From DASUPK01 sp963843085 (GTDB taxonomy: Bacteria; Actinomycetota; Thermoleophilia; Solirubrobacterales; 70-9), in NCBI GenBank assembly GCA_963843085.1, contig CAWJJG010000011.1, positions 620,001 through 684,000 of the forward strand: DNA of 64,000 nt, written 5' to 3'. A program made the translations under genes and the position numbers. Positions within the stretch are counted from its first letter, which is position 1, and each line of letters begins with the position of its first letter. This document shows positions 7,988-18,761 of the stretch, piece after piece. The notes under the pieces were generated by a model. It saw only the letters and a program-made list of their open reading frames with translations. It did no database searches and was not told the origin of the DNA.

Positions 7988-9811
7988 ATGTCAGAGGCTG
8001 CGACGACCGCCCTGGACGAGGTCAGGTGGGACCTCTCCCACCTGCTCGACGGCGAGCAGCGTCCGGCCGAGGACGCCGGCGCTGCGGTCGATGCGCTGCT
8101 CGACCGGGCCGGCGAGCTGGCCGAGACCTTCGCCCGCGCGTACGAAGGTCACGTCGAGGAGCTCGACGGGCCCGGATTGGTCGAGGCGATGAAGAGCCTC
8201 GCCGAGATCTCGGAGCTCGCCGGGCGGGCGGCCAACTTCGCCCACCTCCGGTTCGCCGCCGATACCGAGGACCCGGCCACCGGGGCGCTGCTTCAGCGAG
8301 TGAGCGAGCGCGGCACGGCGATCCAGACCAGACTCCTCTTCTTCGAGCTCGAGTGGGTGCAGGTCCCGGACGCTCGCGCCGAGGAGCTGCTCGGGACCGA
8401 TGGGCTCGAGTTCTGCAGCCACTACCTGCGCATGGAGAGACGCTACCGCCCGCACCTGCTCTCGAAGCCCGAGGAGACGATCGCCACGGAGCTCTCGGTC
8501 ACGGGCCGAGGTGCCTGGACCCGCCTCTTCGACGAGCTCACCTCGGCGATCCGCGTCGACCTCGACGGCCAGGACGAGCCGGTCTCCCTCGACGTTGCCC
8601 TGTCGGCCCTCTTCGACCCCAACCGAGACGTACGCCGGGCCACGGCCGAGTCGGTGACCGCCGCCCTCGAGCCCGGGCTACGGACGCGGGCCTACGTCCT
8701 CAACACCCTTCTCCAGGACAAGGCGATCAAGGACCGGCTGCGCTCCTACCCGAACTGGCTCGCCTCCCGGAACCTCTCCAACGAGGCGTCCGACGAGTCC
8801 GTCCAGGCCCTGGTCGAGGCCGTCAAGGGTCGCTACGACCTGGCCCGGCGCTGGTACGAGACCAAGGCCAAGCTGCTCGGGCTCGAGCGCCTCGCCGACT
8901 ACGACCGGATGGCCGCGGTCAGCTCGGACGACGAGGAGGTCCCCTGGGAGGCCGGACGGGACCTGGTGATCGACTCCTTCTCCTCGTTCTCGGATCAGGC
9001 GGCGGACGTCGTCAGGCGCTTCTTCGCCGAGCGCTGGATCGACGCTCCACCGACTCCGGTCAAGCGCGGAGGGGCCTTCAGCGCCTCGACCGTCCCCTCG
9101 GTTCACCCCTACGTGCTCCTCAACTACACGGGCAAGCGCCGGGACGTGATGACGCTCGCGCACGAGCTCGGCCACGGTCTCCATCAGACCCTGGCCCGGG
9201 AGCAGGGCATCTTCCACCAGGACACCCCCCTGACCGTCGCCGAGACGGCCTCGGTGTTCGCCGAGGAGATCACCTTCGGCAGGCTGCTGGAGCGGGCCGA
9301 GACCCCGGAGTCACGGCTCAGCCTGCTCGCCGAGGCGGTCGAGGGCCAGATCGCAACCGTCTTCCGCCAGATCGCGATGAACCAGTTCGAGGACCGGGTC
9401 CACACCGCCAGGCGCGACGAGGGCGAGCTCGCCGTCGAGCGAATCGGCGAGCTGTGGGCCGAGACCCAGGTCGAGCTGCTCAGCGACTCGGTCGAGGTGA
9501 CCGACGGCTATCGCGCCTGGTGGTCCTACGTCCCCCACTTCATCGGCAGCCCCGGGTACGTCTACGCCTACGCCTTCGGCCAGCTCCTCGCCCTCTCGGT
9601 CTATCGCCTGTATACCGAGCGCGGCGATCAGATCGTCCCCGCCTACCTCGAGATGCTGACGGCCGGTGGCTCGCGGTCACCCGAGGAGTTGGGCGCGATC
9701 GTCGGCGTCGACCTCACGGACCCCGGCTTCTGGGACAGCGGTCTGGAGCTCGTCGAGGAGCAGGTGGATCAGGCGGTCGCGGCGGCCGACGAGGTCATCG
9801 CGGCGCGCTAG
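7988..9811 (+). CDS. pepF: Oligoendopeptidase F, M3-family zinc metallopeptidase
   Basis: A cytoplasmic oligopeptidase that degrades short peptides. The zinc-binding HELGH motif is at residues 392-396, with the downstream glutamate region ETASVFAEE about 25 residues later as expected for clan MA family M3. The long N-terminal helical half (1-380) is also typical, and the 607-aa length matches the family (about 600). It ends one base before the stop of the convergent clpC gene, so the two transcripts must overlap or end within each other. Confidence 0.93.
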   Translation: MSEAATTALDEVRWDLSHLLDGEQRPAEDAGAAVDALLDRAGELAETFARAYEGHVEELDGPGLVEAMKSLAEISELAGRAANFAHLRFAADTEDPATGALLQRVSERGTAIQTRLLFFELEWVQVPDARAEELLGTDGLEFCSHYLRMERRYRPHLLSKPEETIATELSVTGRGAWTRLFDELTSAIRVDLDGQDEPVSLDVALSALFDPNRDVRRATAESVTAALEPGLRTRAYVLNTLLQDKAIKDRLRSYPNWLASRNLSNEASDESVQALVEAVKGRYDLARRWYETKAKLLGLERLADYDRMAAVSSDDEEVPWEAGRDLVIDSFSSFSDQAADVVRRFFAERWIDAPPTPVKRGGAFSASTVPSVHPYVLLNYTGKRRDVMTLAHELGHGLHQTLAREQGIFHQDTPLTVAETASVFAEEITFGRLLERAETPESRLSLLAEAVEGQIATVFRQIAMNQFEDRVHTARRDEGELAVERIGELWAETQVELLSDSVEVTDGYRAWWSYVPHFIGSPGYVYAYAFGQLLALSVYRLYTERGDQIVPAYLEMLTAGGSRSPEELGAIVGVDLTDPGFWDSGLELVEEQVDQAVAAADEVIAAR

Positions 9812-9812
9812 C

Positions 9813-12394
<2,582 letters not shown>

Positions 12395-12395
<1 letters not shown>

Positions 12396-12426
12396 TCAGT
12401 CGCTCTCTGATTCAGTCGCTCTCTGG
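12395..12426 (-). repeat. Two 16-bp tandem repeats directly upstream of clpC
   Basis: 12395-12410 and 12411-12426 differ at only the last base. On the coding strand they put the purine-rich AGAGAG twice before the ATG, so they may act as a duplicated weak ribosome binding site or an operator. I see no recognisable CtsR, HspR or ClgR box. Confidence 0.55.
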
Positions 12427-12594
12427 TCTATCAAGCAGTTCGGTTGGTCTTACGTTGCGGTCACCGAGTTGGCTTCCGATTAAGCGGTCGTATGGGTCAG
12501 GGGACGCAAACAACCCGGGGGTCCAATCCGTATCGGCTCCTGCCTGCCGATTCCTTGATTTGACCTCCGGTTCTGTCGGGGACGGCGAAGCCAA

Positions 12595-12600
12595 AGTATA
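12595..12600 (-). promoter_or_regulatory. Candidate -10 element for clpC
   Basis: TATACT on the complement, about 200 bases before the clpC start, stands out in GC-rich sequence. No convincing -35 is visible. The stretch 12427-12590 between it and clpC holds no gene I would support and would be a long 5' leader. Confidence 0.3.
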
Positions 12601-12672
12601 GCCAGGGGGTTTGTCCGGCCAGGCAGTACTCAGGCACGGGCGCGGAAGTCCCTGCAAGGTGCGCGGAAACCA

Positions 12673-13251
12673 TCAACGTGGCTTCCGAAATCCGAACTCG
12701 GCCGCGACGGTGACCCCGTCGGGGAGGTTCGGGTCGAGGGGTGTCCCGCGAGCCCCGGCAACACCGACCTCGTCAAACTTCGGCTTGAGCAGGTAGAAGC
12801 GGTGGATCGGGCTGTTCAGCCACATCTGGAGGATGTCCGCGGCGGAGCTCGTCCCCGGCGTCGACCAGCGCAGGTCCTCGCCCACCATCCAGACGTGGCC
12901 CCGCCGGATGTAGCCGATCTCCCGTAGGCGACCGACCGGCGTGGAGGTGTGTGGATGGCCCGCGAAATCCCCGTGATGGGAGAAGAAGCGGCCGACGAGC
13001 AGGGAATTCGTGTACGCCGCCGCCGCCCGGTGGAGCAGGGGATTCGGGCGCAGCGCCTGCACCCCGTTGGCGATGCGGGTCCGGTTGATCATGCAGAACA
13101 TCGAGGCGTCGAAGTCCGCCAGCGCGAGCTCGGCGGCCGGAGTGTCCATGTTCGGACAGTCCGCCGCGCCCGCGGGCGCGGCGGCCGGCCCGAGCATTCC
13201 GATTGCGGTGCAGAACGCCAGCAGCGCCGGCGCCACGGTCATCCTGACCAT
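12673..13251 (-). CDS. Secreted CAP/SCP-domain protein
   Basis: A predicted extracellular protein of the CAP superfamily (cysteine-rich secretory/antigen 5/PR-1). A signal peptide spans about residues 1-30 (hydrophobic, ending PAGAA before DCPN). The CAP fold is shown by MINRTRIANGVQALRPNPLL, followed by FSHHGDF, GEDLRW and MWLNSPIHRFYLL. The position equivalent to the second CAP-cavity histidine is present (SPIH). Function of bacterial CAP proteins is unclear; roles in cell-envelope or calcium/lipid binding are proposed. It is one of three CAP proteins in this window. It is divergent from the acidic membrane protein gene. Confidence 0.88.
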   Translation of the reverse strand: MVRMTVAPALLAFCTAIGMLGPAAAPAGAADCPNMDTPAAELALADFDASMFCMINRTRIANGVQALRPNPLLHRAAAAYTNSLLVGRFFSHHGDFAGHPHTSTPVGRLREIGYIRRGHVWMVGEDLRWSTPGTSSAADILQMWLNSPIHRFYLLKPKFDEVGVAGARGTPLDPNLPDGVTVAAEFGFRKPR

Positions 13252-13334
13252 GGATCAAGCATCTGCGCCCGGCCACCGCACGACCACCGCGCAAACCCCC
13301 AGTTCCGCACCGTAGTGCTCCGCATTCCGTGCCC

Positions 13335-13350
13335 GTCTCGCAATCGAGAC
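13335..13350. promoter_or_regulatory. Small inverted repeat in the divergent promoter region
   Basis: GTCTCG-CAAT-CGAGAC lies 16 bases before the GTG start of the downstream membrane protein and overlaps where its -10/-35 should sit. It may be an operator; low certainty. Confidence 0.3.
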
Positions 13351-13353
13351 CGG

Positions 13354-13359
13354 TACCTT
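13354..13359 (+). promoter_or_regulatory. -10 box of the acidic-tail membrane protein (leaderless)
   Basis: TACCTT, 7-nt spacer, GTG at 13367. This supports GTG rather than the TTG at 13358 as the start. Confidence 0.5.
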
Positions 13360-13366
13360 GCCGCCC

Positions 13367-13771
13367 GTGGATCGCGCGCGCTCGAATTTGTGGCTGGCCG
13401 TCGCCATCGCGGCCGGAGCGATCCTGGTGCTCGCCTGGATCGGCTGGGCGATCTACGTCACCGGCCAGAACGGCGCGGGCGCGGGCCTCGGCGTGGTGAT
13501 CGCCTGGCCCGCGATGCTCGCCGCTCTCGTCCTCATCTCACTGCCCTTCATCGGCGGATACCTGCTGGTCAGGCGGCTCTCGGACGGCCAGGGATCGGCG
13601 GCGACGGCTGACGCCGAGGAGTCGCGAGACGAGGAGCCCGAAGAACCGGCTGAAGAAGAGGGGCATGACGAGCCGGATGAGGAGGACTCCGACGGGGATG
13701 AGGAGGACAGCGAACCGGAGCCGGATGACGACCCCGGATCGGACACCGAGGCCAAGGCGACCAAGAGCTAG
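13367..13771 (+). CDS. Two-helix membrane protein with highly acidic C-terminal tail
   Basis: About 134 aa. Two hydrophobic segments (about residues 8-32 and 42-68) are followed by a tail of about 60 residues composed mostly of Asp, Glu, Pro and Ser. No family recognised. The start is GTG with a TACCTT box 7 bases upstream (TTG at 13358 is the alternative). The acidic tail would be cytoplasmic if the basic VDRAR start is inside and both helices are used. Neighbours give no functional clue. Confidence 0.7.
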   Translation: MDRARSNLWLAVAIAAGAILVLAWIGWAIYVTGQNGAGAGLGVVIAWPAMLAALVLISLPFIGGYLLVRRLSDGQGSAATADAEESRDEEPEEPAEEEGHDEPDEEDSDGDEEDSEPEPDDDPGSDTEAKATKS

Positions 13772-13777
13772 GCGCCG

Positions 13778-13818
13778 TTGGCGCGTTTCCGTCCCCCCGT
13801 GGGACGGTAAAGCGCCAA
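13778..13818. terminator. Bidirectional terminator between convergent genes
   Basis: A two-tier hairpin. Outer arms 13778-13784 and 13812-13818 (7 bp) enclose inner arms 13789-13795 and 13801-13807 (7 bp, loop CCCGT), joined by GTTT and TAAA that partly pair. It lies between the stop at 13771 (plus) and the lysS stop at 13867 (minus), so it can serve both. Confidence 0.7.
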
Positions 13819-13866
13819 CTCCCCGAATCTCACCACTTCATCGCCGGTTTTCGGTCTGCTTGGGCT

Positions 13867-15339
13867 CTATTGCCGCATCGCCGGGAAGAGCAGGACCTCC
13901 CGGAGGCTCTTCGCCCCGGTCAGGATCATCACCAGCCGGTCGATGCCGAGGCCGGCCCCGCCGGTCGGCGGCATTCCCTGCTCGAGTGCCTCGAGGAAGG
14001 TCTCGTCGTAGGGCTGGGTCTCCTCGTCGCCGCGCGCCGTCTCCTCGGCCTGAGCCTCGAAGCGGCGGCGCTGCTCGTCGGGGTCGTTGAGCTCCGTGAA
14101 GGCGTTGGAGATCTCGATGCCGCCGACGAAGGCCTCCCAGCGCTCGACCAATCCCTCGTCCGAGCGGTGGCGCTTCGCGAAGGGGGAGAGCTCGACCGGG
14201 TAGTCGACGATGAAGGTCGGCTGGATCAGCTTCGGCTCGACCTGCTTGGAGAGCAGGCCATCGACCAGCTTGCCCCACCCCTCCTCCGGATCCGCCTCGG
14301 TGCCCATCGCCTTCGCGAGCTCCTCGCGGGATGGGTGCTCCATCACGTCGATGCCCGTCTCATCCCTGATCGCGTCACGCAGCGTGATGCGGCGCCAGGG
14401 CGGGGAGAGATCGATGGTCTCCCCCTCCCGTTCGATCTTGGTCTTGCCCAGGACGGCCTGCGCGACGGCCGAGACGAGCCCCTCGAGCTCCTCCGCGATG
14501 TCGTTGTAGTCCGCGTAGGCCTCGTACCACTCGAGCATCGTGAACTCGGGGTTGTGCTTGTGCGAGATGCCTTCGTTGCGGAAGTCCTTGCCGAGCTCGT
14601 AGACCTTCTCGATCCCGCCTACCACCAGGCGCTTCAGGTAGAGCTCGGTGGCGATCCGCAGGTAGAGGTCGCGGTCGAGCGCGTTGTGGTGGGTCGTGAA
14701 CGGGCGAGCGAGCGCCCCTCCGTAAAGGGGTTGGAGCACCGGCGTCTCGACCTCGACGAAGTCCCGCTCGTCGAACCAGCGCCGCACCTCGGCGACCGCC
14801 CGCGCCCGCTTCAGGAAGAGGTCGCGCGTCTCCTCGTTCGCCATCAGGTCCAGCTCGCGGCGGCGGTAGCGCGTCTCGACGTCCTCCAGCCCGTGGAACT
14901 TCTCGGGCGGCGGTCGGAGGCTCTTCGAGAGCAGCTCCCAGGCCTCGGCGCGGATGGAGAGCTCGCCTCGCTTCGACGCGAAGGCGGTTCCCTCGATCCC
15001 GGCGATGTCGCCGATGTCGAGGGAGAGCAGCCCCTCGTACGCATCCGAGCCGAGCTCGTCCACGCGGGCCTGGATCTGGATCTGTCCCGTCCCGTCCTTC
15101 AGGTCCAGGAACGAGGCCTTGCCGTGTCCCCGGCGCGCGCTGAGCCTGCCGGCGACGCGGTAGCGGTCATCGGTTTCCTCACCTGCCTCGATCGATCGGT
15201 GAGACTCCCGGACGGCAGCGATCTCGGTCCGGTCGGGGAAGACGTGCGGGTACGGCTCGATGCCCTCCTCGCGAAGGCGCTCCAGCTTCGCCCGCCGGTC
15301 GGCGAGCAGATCAGATTCCGGGCGATGTTCCTCCGTCAC
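13867..15339 (-). CDS. lysS: Lysyl-tRNA synthetase, class II
   Basis: Charges tRNA-Lys. The N-terminal OB-fold anticodon-binding domain covers about residues 55-150. The class II catalytic core follows, with motif 2 FRNEGISHKHNPEF and motif 3 GAGLGIDRLVMIL near the C-terminus. Length 490 aa is typical. The start is GTG at 15339 with a TAGGCT box 6 bases upstream. It is separated from greA by a cluster of hairpins, so it is probably an independent transcript. Confidence 0.97.
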   Translation of the reverse strand: MTEEHRPESDLLADRRAKLERLREEGIEPYPHVFPDRTEIAAVRESHRSIEAGEETDDRYRVAGRLSARRGHGKASFLDLKDGTGQIQIQARVDELGSDAYEGLLSLDIGDIAGIEGTAFASKRGELSIRAEAWELLSKSLRPPPEKFHGLEDVETRYRRRELDLMANEETRDLFLKRARAVAEVRRWFDERDFVEVETPVLQPLYGGALARPFTTHHNALDRDLYLRIATELYLKRLVVGGIEKVYELGKDFRNEGISHKHNPEFTMLEWYEAYADYNDIAEELEGLVSAVAQAVLGKTKIEREGETIDLSPPWRRITLRDAIRDETGIDVMEHPSREELAKAMGTEADPEEGWGKLVDGLLSKQVEPKLIQPTFIVDYPVELSPFAKRHRSDEGLVERWEAFVGGIEISNAFTELNDPDEQRRRFEAQAEETARGDEETQPYDETFLEALEQGMPPTGGAGLGIDRLVMILTGAKSLREVLLFPAMRQ

Positions 15340-15345
15340 GAGAGC

Positions 15346-15351
15346 AGCCTA
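15346..15351 (-). promoter_or_regulatory. -10 box of lysS (leaderless)
   Basis: TAGGCT, 6-nt spacer, GTG at 15339. Confidence 0.6.
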
Positions 15352-15404
15352 TTCACGGCTTCGCCATCAGGTCGCGGCCACGAGCGGCCGCCCCACATAA
15401 GTCG

Positions 15405-15453
15405 CTTCGGCCTTCGGCCTCCGCTCCAAGGTGGAGCGGCCTGGTGGCCGCTA
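15405..15453 (-). terminator. Compound terminator downstream of greA
   Basis: Immediately after the greA TAG come three small hairpins in series. The clearest is the 7-bp perfect stem 15421-15427/15433-15439 with a 5-nt loop; CGGCC-ACCA-GGCCG and GGCC-GAA-GGCC flank it. The 22 bases at 15432-15453 are 19/22 identical to the bases ending at the sir2 stop (35443-35464). Confidence 0.6.
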
Positions 15454-15930
15454 GGCCGCTTCGATCTTGGTGACCTTGAACTTCTTCTTTGGACCGCGCG
15501 GCGTCTCGACCGTCACGACCTCGTTCTTCTTCGATCCGACGAGCGCCTTGCCGATCGGCGACTCGTTGGAGAGCTTGTGCTCGATCGGGTCGGCCTCGGC
15601 GGAGCCGACGATCTGGAACTTCTGGGACTTGCCCGACTTCTGGTCCTTGACGTGGACGACCGCGCCGACCCCGACCGTCTCGGTATCGATGTGCTTCTTG
15701 TCGATCACCGCGGCCCGGCGAAGCCTGTCCTGAAGCGAGGCGATCCGCTGCTCGAGCATCGCCTGCTCGTTCTTGGCGTCGTCGTACTCCGAGTTCTCAG
15801 CGATGTCCCCGAACTCCCGCGCCTGCTTGATGCGGTCCGCGACCTCGCGGCGCTTGTCGTTCTCCAGGTGCTCGAGCTCTTCCTTGAGCTTCTCGAGCCC
15901 CTCTGGGGTGATCAATGTCTCGCGCGCCAA
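15451..15930 (-). CDS. greA: Transcription elongation factor GreA
   Basis: GreA enters the RNA polymerase secondary channel and stimulates transcript cleavage in backtracked complexes. The N-terminal coiled coil (about 10-75) includes the tip region AREFGDIAENSEYDDAKNEQ with the acidic residues needed for cleavage. The C-terminal FKBP-like domain includes SPIGKALVGSKKNEVVTVETP. Length 159 aa is normal. The start is TTG, preceded by a GAGGAG ribosome binding site. It has its own promoter and a hairpin-bearing leader. Confidence 0.96.
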   Translation of the reverse strand: MARETLITPEGLEKLKEELEHLENDKRREVADRIKQAREFGDIAENSEYDDAKNEQAMLEQRIASLQDRLRRAAVIDKKHIDTETVGVGAVVHVKDQKSGKSQKFQIVGSAEADPIEHKLSNESPIGKALVGSKKNEVVTVETPRGPKKKFKVTKIEAA

Positions 15931-16010
15931 CTCTCCTCGATTCTTCAGCTCTAGTGGATTGGACGCCGCACAAATCCCCTGCTATACGGCGAAAAATGAG
16001 CCCGCACCGA

Positions 16011-16026
16011 CGTGATCGAAATCACG
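16011..16026 (-). promoter_or_regulatory. Tetraloop hairpin in the greA leader
   Basis: A perfect 6-bp stem closing a 4-nt loop (CGTGAT-TTCG-ATCACG on the RNA). UUCG-type tetraloops are very stable. It sits between the proposed greA promoter and start, so it may control transcription or translation of greA. Confidence 0.5.
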
Positions 16027-16047
16027 AGGGTCCGGGCGAAGCGCGAC

Positions 16048-16076
16048 AGTATAGCGCCGGTTTTTTACGTGGTCGA
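16048..16076 (-). promoter_or_regulatory. Sigma-70-type promoter of greA
   Basis: TCGACC (16076-16071), 17-bp spacer including an A6 run, TATACT (16053-16048). The start of greA is about 110 bases further on. It is the best full -35/-10 pair I can see in the window. Confidence 0.55.
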
Positions 16077-16085
16077 GAGGCTCGG

Positions 16086-16952
16086 TCAGGCGGCCAATGC
16101 CGCTTGCAGAGCCGCGCCCACCCGTCCCGGGTCCTCGATCTGCGGGTAGTGCCCGAGATCCTCGAACCGGGTCACCGGAACCGAAGGGCGCAGGGCGAGA
16201 ATCGCATCGAGAACCGCCTCGGTGGCCACCGGGTCGAGCATCCCCCACGCCACGGAGAGCGGCTTCTCCCAGTCGCGGATGGCGCCGTGCCAGCGGTCGG
16301 CGTGCTTGAACCGCTCCTCCATGTAGGCGATCGTCTTGTGGTTGATCGTGCGCCCGCCGCCGGCGCAGATCAGCTCCCACTGGTCCTCCGCCTCCTCGCT
16401 CGTGAGCGGGTGGTCCGGCGAGAAGATCGAGCCGAACTGCTGGCGGAAGAACCGCTCGCTCGAGAGACGCGAGAAGAGGCCGCCCACCGCGCTGCGCAGG
16501 ATCCGTTGTCCCAGGGTCGGGCTGGCGGCTCCCTGCACCATGGAGCCGTTGAGCAGCAATCCGCCGGCCAGGTCCATCTCCAGCACTCCCTCGAGGTCGC
16601 GGGCCATCAGCTCGTTGGCCACCGAGGTGCCCATGTCGTGGGCCAGGAAGAAGACCGGGCCGTCGTGGTCGCTCCGGCGCACGAGCTCCTCGACCATGTC
16701 CGCCTCCCAGTGGAGTGTGTAGGTGTGGTCGCGCGGCTTCTCGGAGAGCCCGAAGCCGAGGAAGTCGGGCGCCAGGACCGCGTGCTCCGTCTCGCGGTCG
16801 AGCAACAGCCTCCAGTCGTAGGAGCTGGAGGGGAAGCCGTGCAGGAGCAGCAGCAGCGGGCCATCGCCGTCCTGCCGGTAGACGTGGATGCTCCGGTCGC
16901 GGAAGTCCTCGTCGGCGCCGCGATCGCGCCATGCGGTGACCCGCTCGTTCAC
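16086..16952 (-). CDS. Alpha/beta hydrolase, haloalkane dehalogenase/epoxide hydrolase-like
   Basis: A cytoplasmic hydrolase of the ABH-fold. The oxyanion-hole HGFP is at about 38-41. The nucleophile elbow is AHDMGTS with Asp106, which puts it in the Asp-nucleophile branch (dehalogenases, epoxide hydrolases and relatives) rather than the Ser-type esterases. The catalytic His is in EDLGHYPQIEDP near the end. Substrate unknown. It lies four bases downstream of dusB and is likely co-transcribed with it. Confidence 0.85.
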   Translation of the reverse strand: MNERVTAWRDRGADEDFRDRSIHVYRQDGDGPLLLLLHGFPSSSYDWRLLLDRETEHAVLAPDFLGFGLSEKPRDHTYTLHWEADMVEELVRRSDHDGPVFFLAHDMGTSVANELMARDLEGVLEMDLAGGLLLNGSMVQGAASPTLGQRILRSAVGGLFSRLSSERFFRQQFGSIFSPDHPLTSEEAEDQWELICAGGGRTINHKTIAYMEERFKHADRWHGAIRDWEKPLSVAWGMLDPVATEAVLDAILALRPSVPVTRFEDLGHYPQIEDPGRVGAALQAALAA

Positions 16953-16956
16953 GAGC

Positions 16957-17946
16957 TCACGCGGCGGCCGCGACGGGAACCGAGAGATTCAGGACCAGCG
17001 TACGAGCCACCTCGAGGCTTGCACTCGCCTGGAACGCGGCGGTCGCCGTCTTGTGGGCATCGAGCCGCTCCAGGTACCACGGATAGAACTTGCGCAGGTA
17101 GCGGGCCGCGCGATCGGCGCCGAGGTGCTCCTCGGCGCGGTCCATCACCCAGAGCAGCTCGGCGACGATCTCGTCGCGGGTGGCCGGCTCGCTTCGCACC
17201 CCCGTGAGCTCCTCGAAGATCCATGGGTTGCCGAGCGATCCCCGGGCGATCATCACTGCGTCGGCACCGGAGGCCTCGTAGGCATGGCGCGCCGCCTCGG
17301 CGCTGTCCAGGCCGCCGGAGATGATCACCGGCACGTCGATGCGCTCGACCAGCTCGCGCGCCAGCGCGTAGTCGGGCTGTCCCTTGTGCTGGATGGCCGC
17401 GGCGCGGGGGTGGAAGCCGATGGCAGCCACGCCCGCCTCCTCGGCCAGCCGGACGGCGAGGTCGAAGCCCTCGCGGCCGCCGCGCGCCAGCCCGGAGCGA
17501 AGCTTGACCGTCACCGGGATGCCGCCGCCCTCGCGCGCCGCGGTGGCGACCGAAACCGCCAGATCGGGATCGCCGAGCAGCGCGGCACCCGCCCCGGTCT
17601 TGCAGACCTTCTTCACCGGGCAGCCCATGTTGATGTCGATCAGGTCCGCCCCGGCCCCGGCGACGATCTCCGCCGCGGAGCTCATCACGTCGGGGTCCTG
17701 GCCGAAGAGCTGGACGGAGACCGGGTGCTCCTCCGGATGGAGACGCAGCAGCTCCGTCAGCGTGCGCTCGTTGCGGTAGTGGAGGCCGAAGCTCGAGACC
17801 ATCTCGGAGACCGCCAGGCCGGCCCCATGGCGTCGGGCCTGCAGACGGACGAACCAGTTGCCGATCCCGGCCAGCGGCGCGAGCAGCACGCGGTTGGCGA
17901 TCTCGACCTCGCCGATGCGGAAGGGCGTTGTGAGCGGCGGTTGCAT
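16957..17946 (-). CDS. dusB: tRNA-dihydrouridine synthase
   Basis: Reduces uridines in the tRNA D-loop using FMN and NADPH. The TIM barrel starts LAPLAGIGN. The catalytic cysteine motif is INMGCPVKKV (Cys109), and the FMN phosphate-binding segment VIISGGLDSAE and GADAVMIARGSLGNPWIF are intact. Length 329 aa fits the DusB group. The ATG at 17946 has TAACCT 7 bases upstream, overlapping the TAA stop of coaX, so besides read-through from coaX it may have its own leaderless promoter. Confidence 0.94.
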   Translation of the reverse strand: MQPPLTTPFRIGEVEIANRVLLAPLAGIGNWFVRLQARRHGAGLAVSEMVSSFGLHYRNERTLTELLRLHPEEHPVSVQLFGQDPDVMSSAAEIVAGAGADLIDINMGCPVKKVCKTGAGAALLGDPDLAVSVATAAREGGGIPVTVKLRSGLARGGREGFDLAVRLAEEAGVAAIGFHPRAAAIQHKGQPDYALARELVERIDVPVIISGGLDSAEAARHAYEASGADAVMIARGSLGNPWIFEELTGVRSEPATRDEIVAELLWVMDRAEEHLGADRAARYLRKFYPWYLERLDAHKTATAAFQASASLEVARTLVLNLSVPVAAAA

Positions 17947-17953
17947 CGATGAG

Positions 17954-17959
17954 AGGTTA
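17954..17959 (-). promoter_or_regulatory. -10 box of dusB (leaderless), embedded in the coaX stop
   Basis: TAACCT, 7-nt spacer, ATG at 17946. Its first three bases are the coaX stop codon. Confidence 0.45.
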
Positions 17960-18724
17960 GGAGGCGTTGCGCTCGTAGATGAGCCGCAGGCCCGTCAGGG
18001 TCAGGAGGGGGTCGACCTCATCGATCGTCTCGCAGTGCGGGGCGATCGTCGGAGCGAGCCCGCCGGTGGCGATGAACCTCGCATCCTCGCCCAGGGCGTC
18101 AGCGAGCCGTCGGTCGATTCCGTCCACCAAGCCGGCGAACCCGTAGGCGAAGCCGGATTGGATGGCCGCGGTGGTGTGCTTCCCGATTGCGCCCTGCGGC
18201 GCCGTCAGGTCGATGCGCGGGAGCTTGGCGGTGCGGGAGGTGAGTGCCTCCATCGAGATCTCAACGCCCGGCCCGATCACGCCCCCCAGGTATTCGCCTG
18301 TCCCGGAGACGACGTCGAAGTTGGTCGAGGTCCCGAAGTCGACCGCCACGCAGGCCCCATCGACCTTGGCGTGGGCGGCCACGGCGTTCACCAGACGGTC
18401 GGCGCCCAGTTCATGCGGGTTGTCGACGAGGATCGGCATCCCGGTCTTCAGGCTGGGGCCGACGAGCAGGCACGCCCTGCCCATGTGCCGCTCGGTGAGC
18501 GACTCATATTCGGGCCCGAGCTGCGGGACGACTGTGGAGACGATCGCCCCGTCGAGCGAGCCGAAGCTGAGGTCGTCGAGGGCGAGCAGGTGCGAGATCG
18601 TGGCGGCGAGCTCGTCGGCCGTCGCGCTCGGAACGGTGCCGAGCCGCCAGTCGCGCCGCAGGTCCTCCCCATCGAAGGCGCCGATGTGCGTCTGGGTGTT
18701 GCCTACGTCGACCGCGAGCAGCAT
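17957..18724 (-). CDS. coaX: Type III pantothenate kinase
   Basis: First step of coenzyme A synthesis: pantothenate to 4'-phosphopantothenate. The ASKHA fold is shown by LLAVDVGNTQTHIGAF (phosphate 1 motif with Asp6), GADRLVNAVAA and AVDFGTSTNFDVV (phosphate 2), followed by GGVIGPGVEISMEAL. Length 255 aa is typical. Type III kinases are not inhibited by CoA. It is divergent from the GST-like gene with 37 bases between the start codons. Confidence 0.96.
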   Translation of the reverse strand: MLLAVDVGNTQTHIGAFDGEDLRRDWRLGTVPSATADELAATISHLLALDDLSFGSLDGAIVSTVVPQLGPEYESLTERHMGRACLLVGPSLKTGMPILVDNPHELGADRLVNAVAAHAKVDGACVAVDFGTSTNFDVVSGTGEYLGGVIGPGVEISMEALTSRTAKLPRIDLTAPQGAIGKHTTAAIQSGFAYGFAGLVDGIDRRLADALGEDARFIATGGLAPTIAPHCETIDEVDPLLTLTGLRLIYERNAS

Positions 18725-18747
18725 TGGCGGGATTATCGCGACACCAA

Positions 18748-18753
18748 TAGGAT
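18748..18753 (+). promoter_or_regulatory. -10 box of the GST-like gene (leaderless)
   Basis: TAGGAT, 8-nt spacer, ATG at 18762. Confidence 0.5.
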
Positions 18754-18761
18754 CCGCCGCA

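Noticed and set aside
12412..12657. 81-codon frame upstream of clpC
   Set aside because: Low-complexity, no family character, no box or ribosome binding site; more likely clpC leader.
16957..17952. Antisense frame over dusB with long open length
   Set aside because: Shadow of dusB, whose motifs are complete on the other strand.
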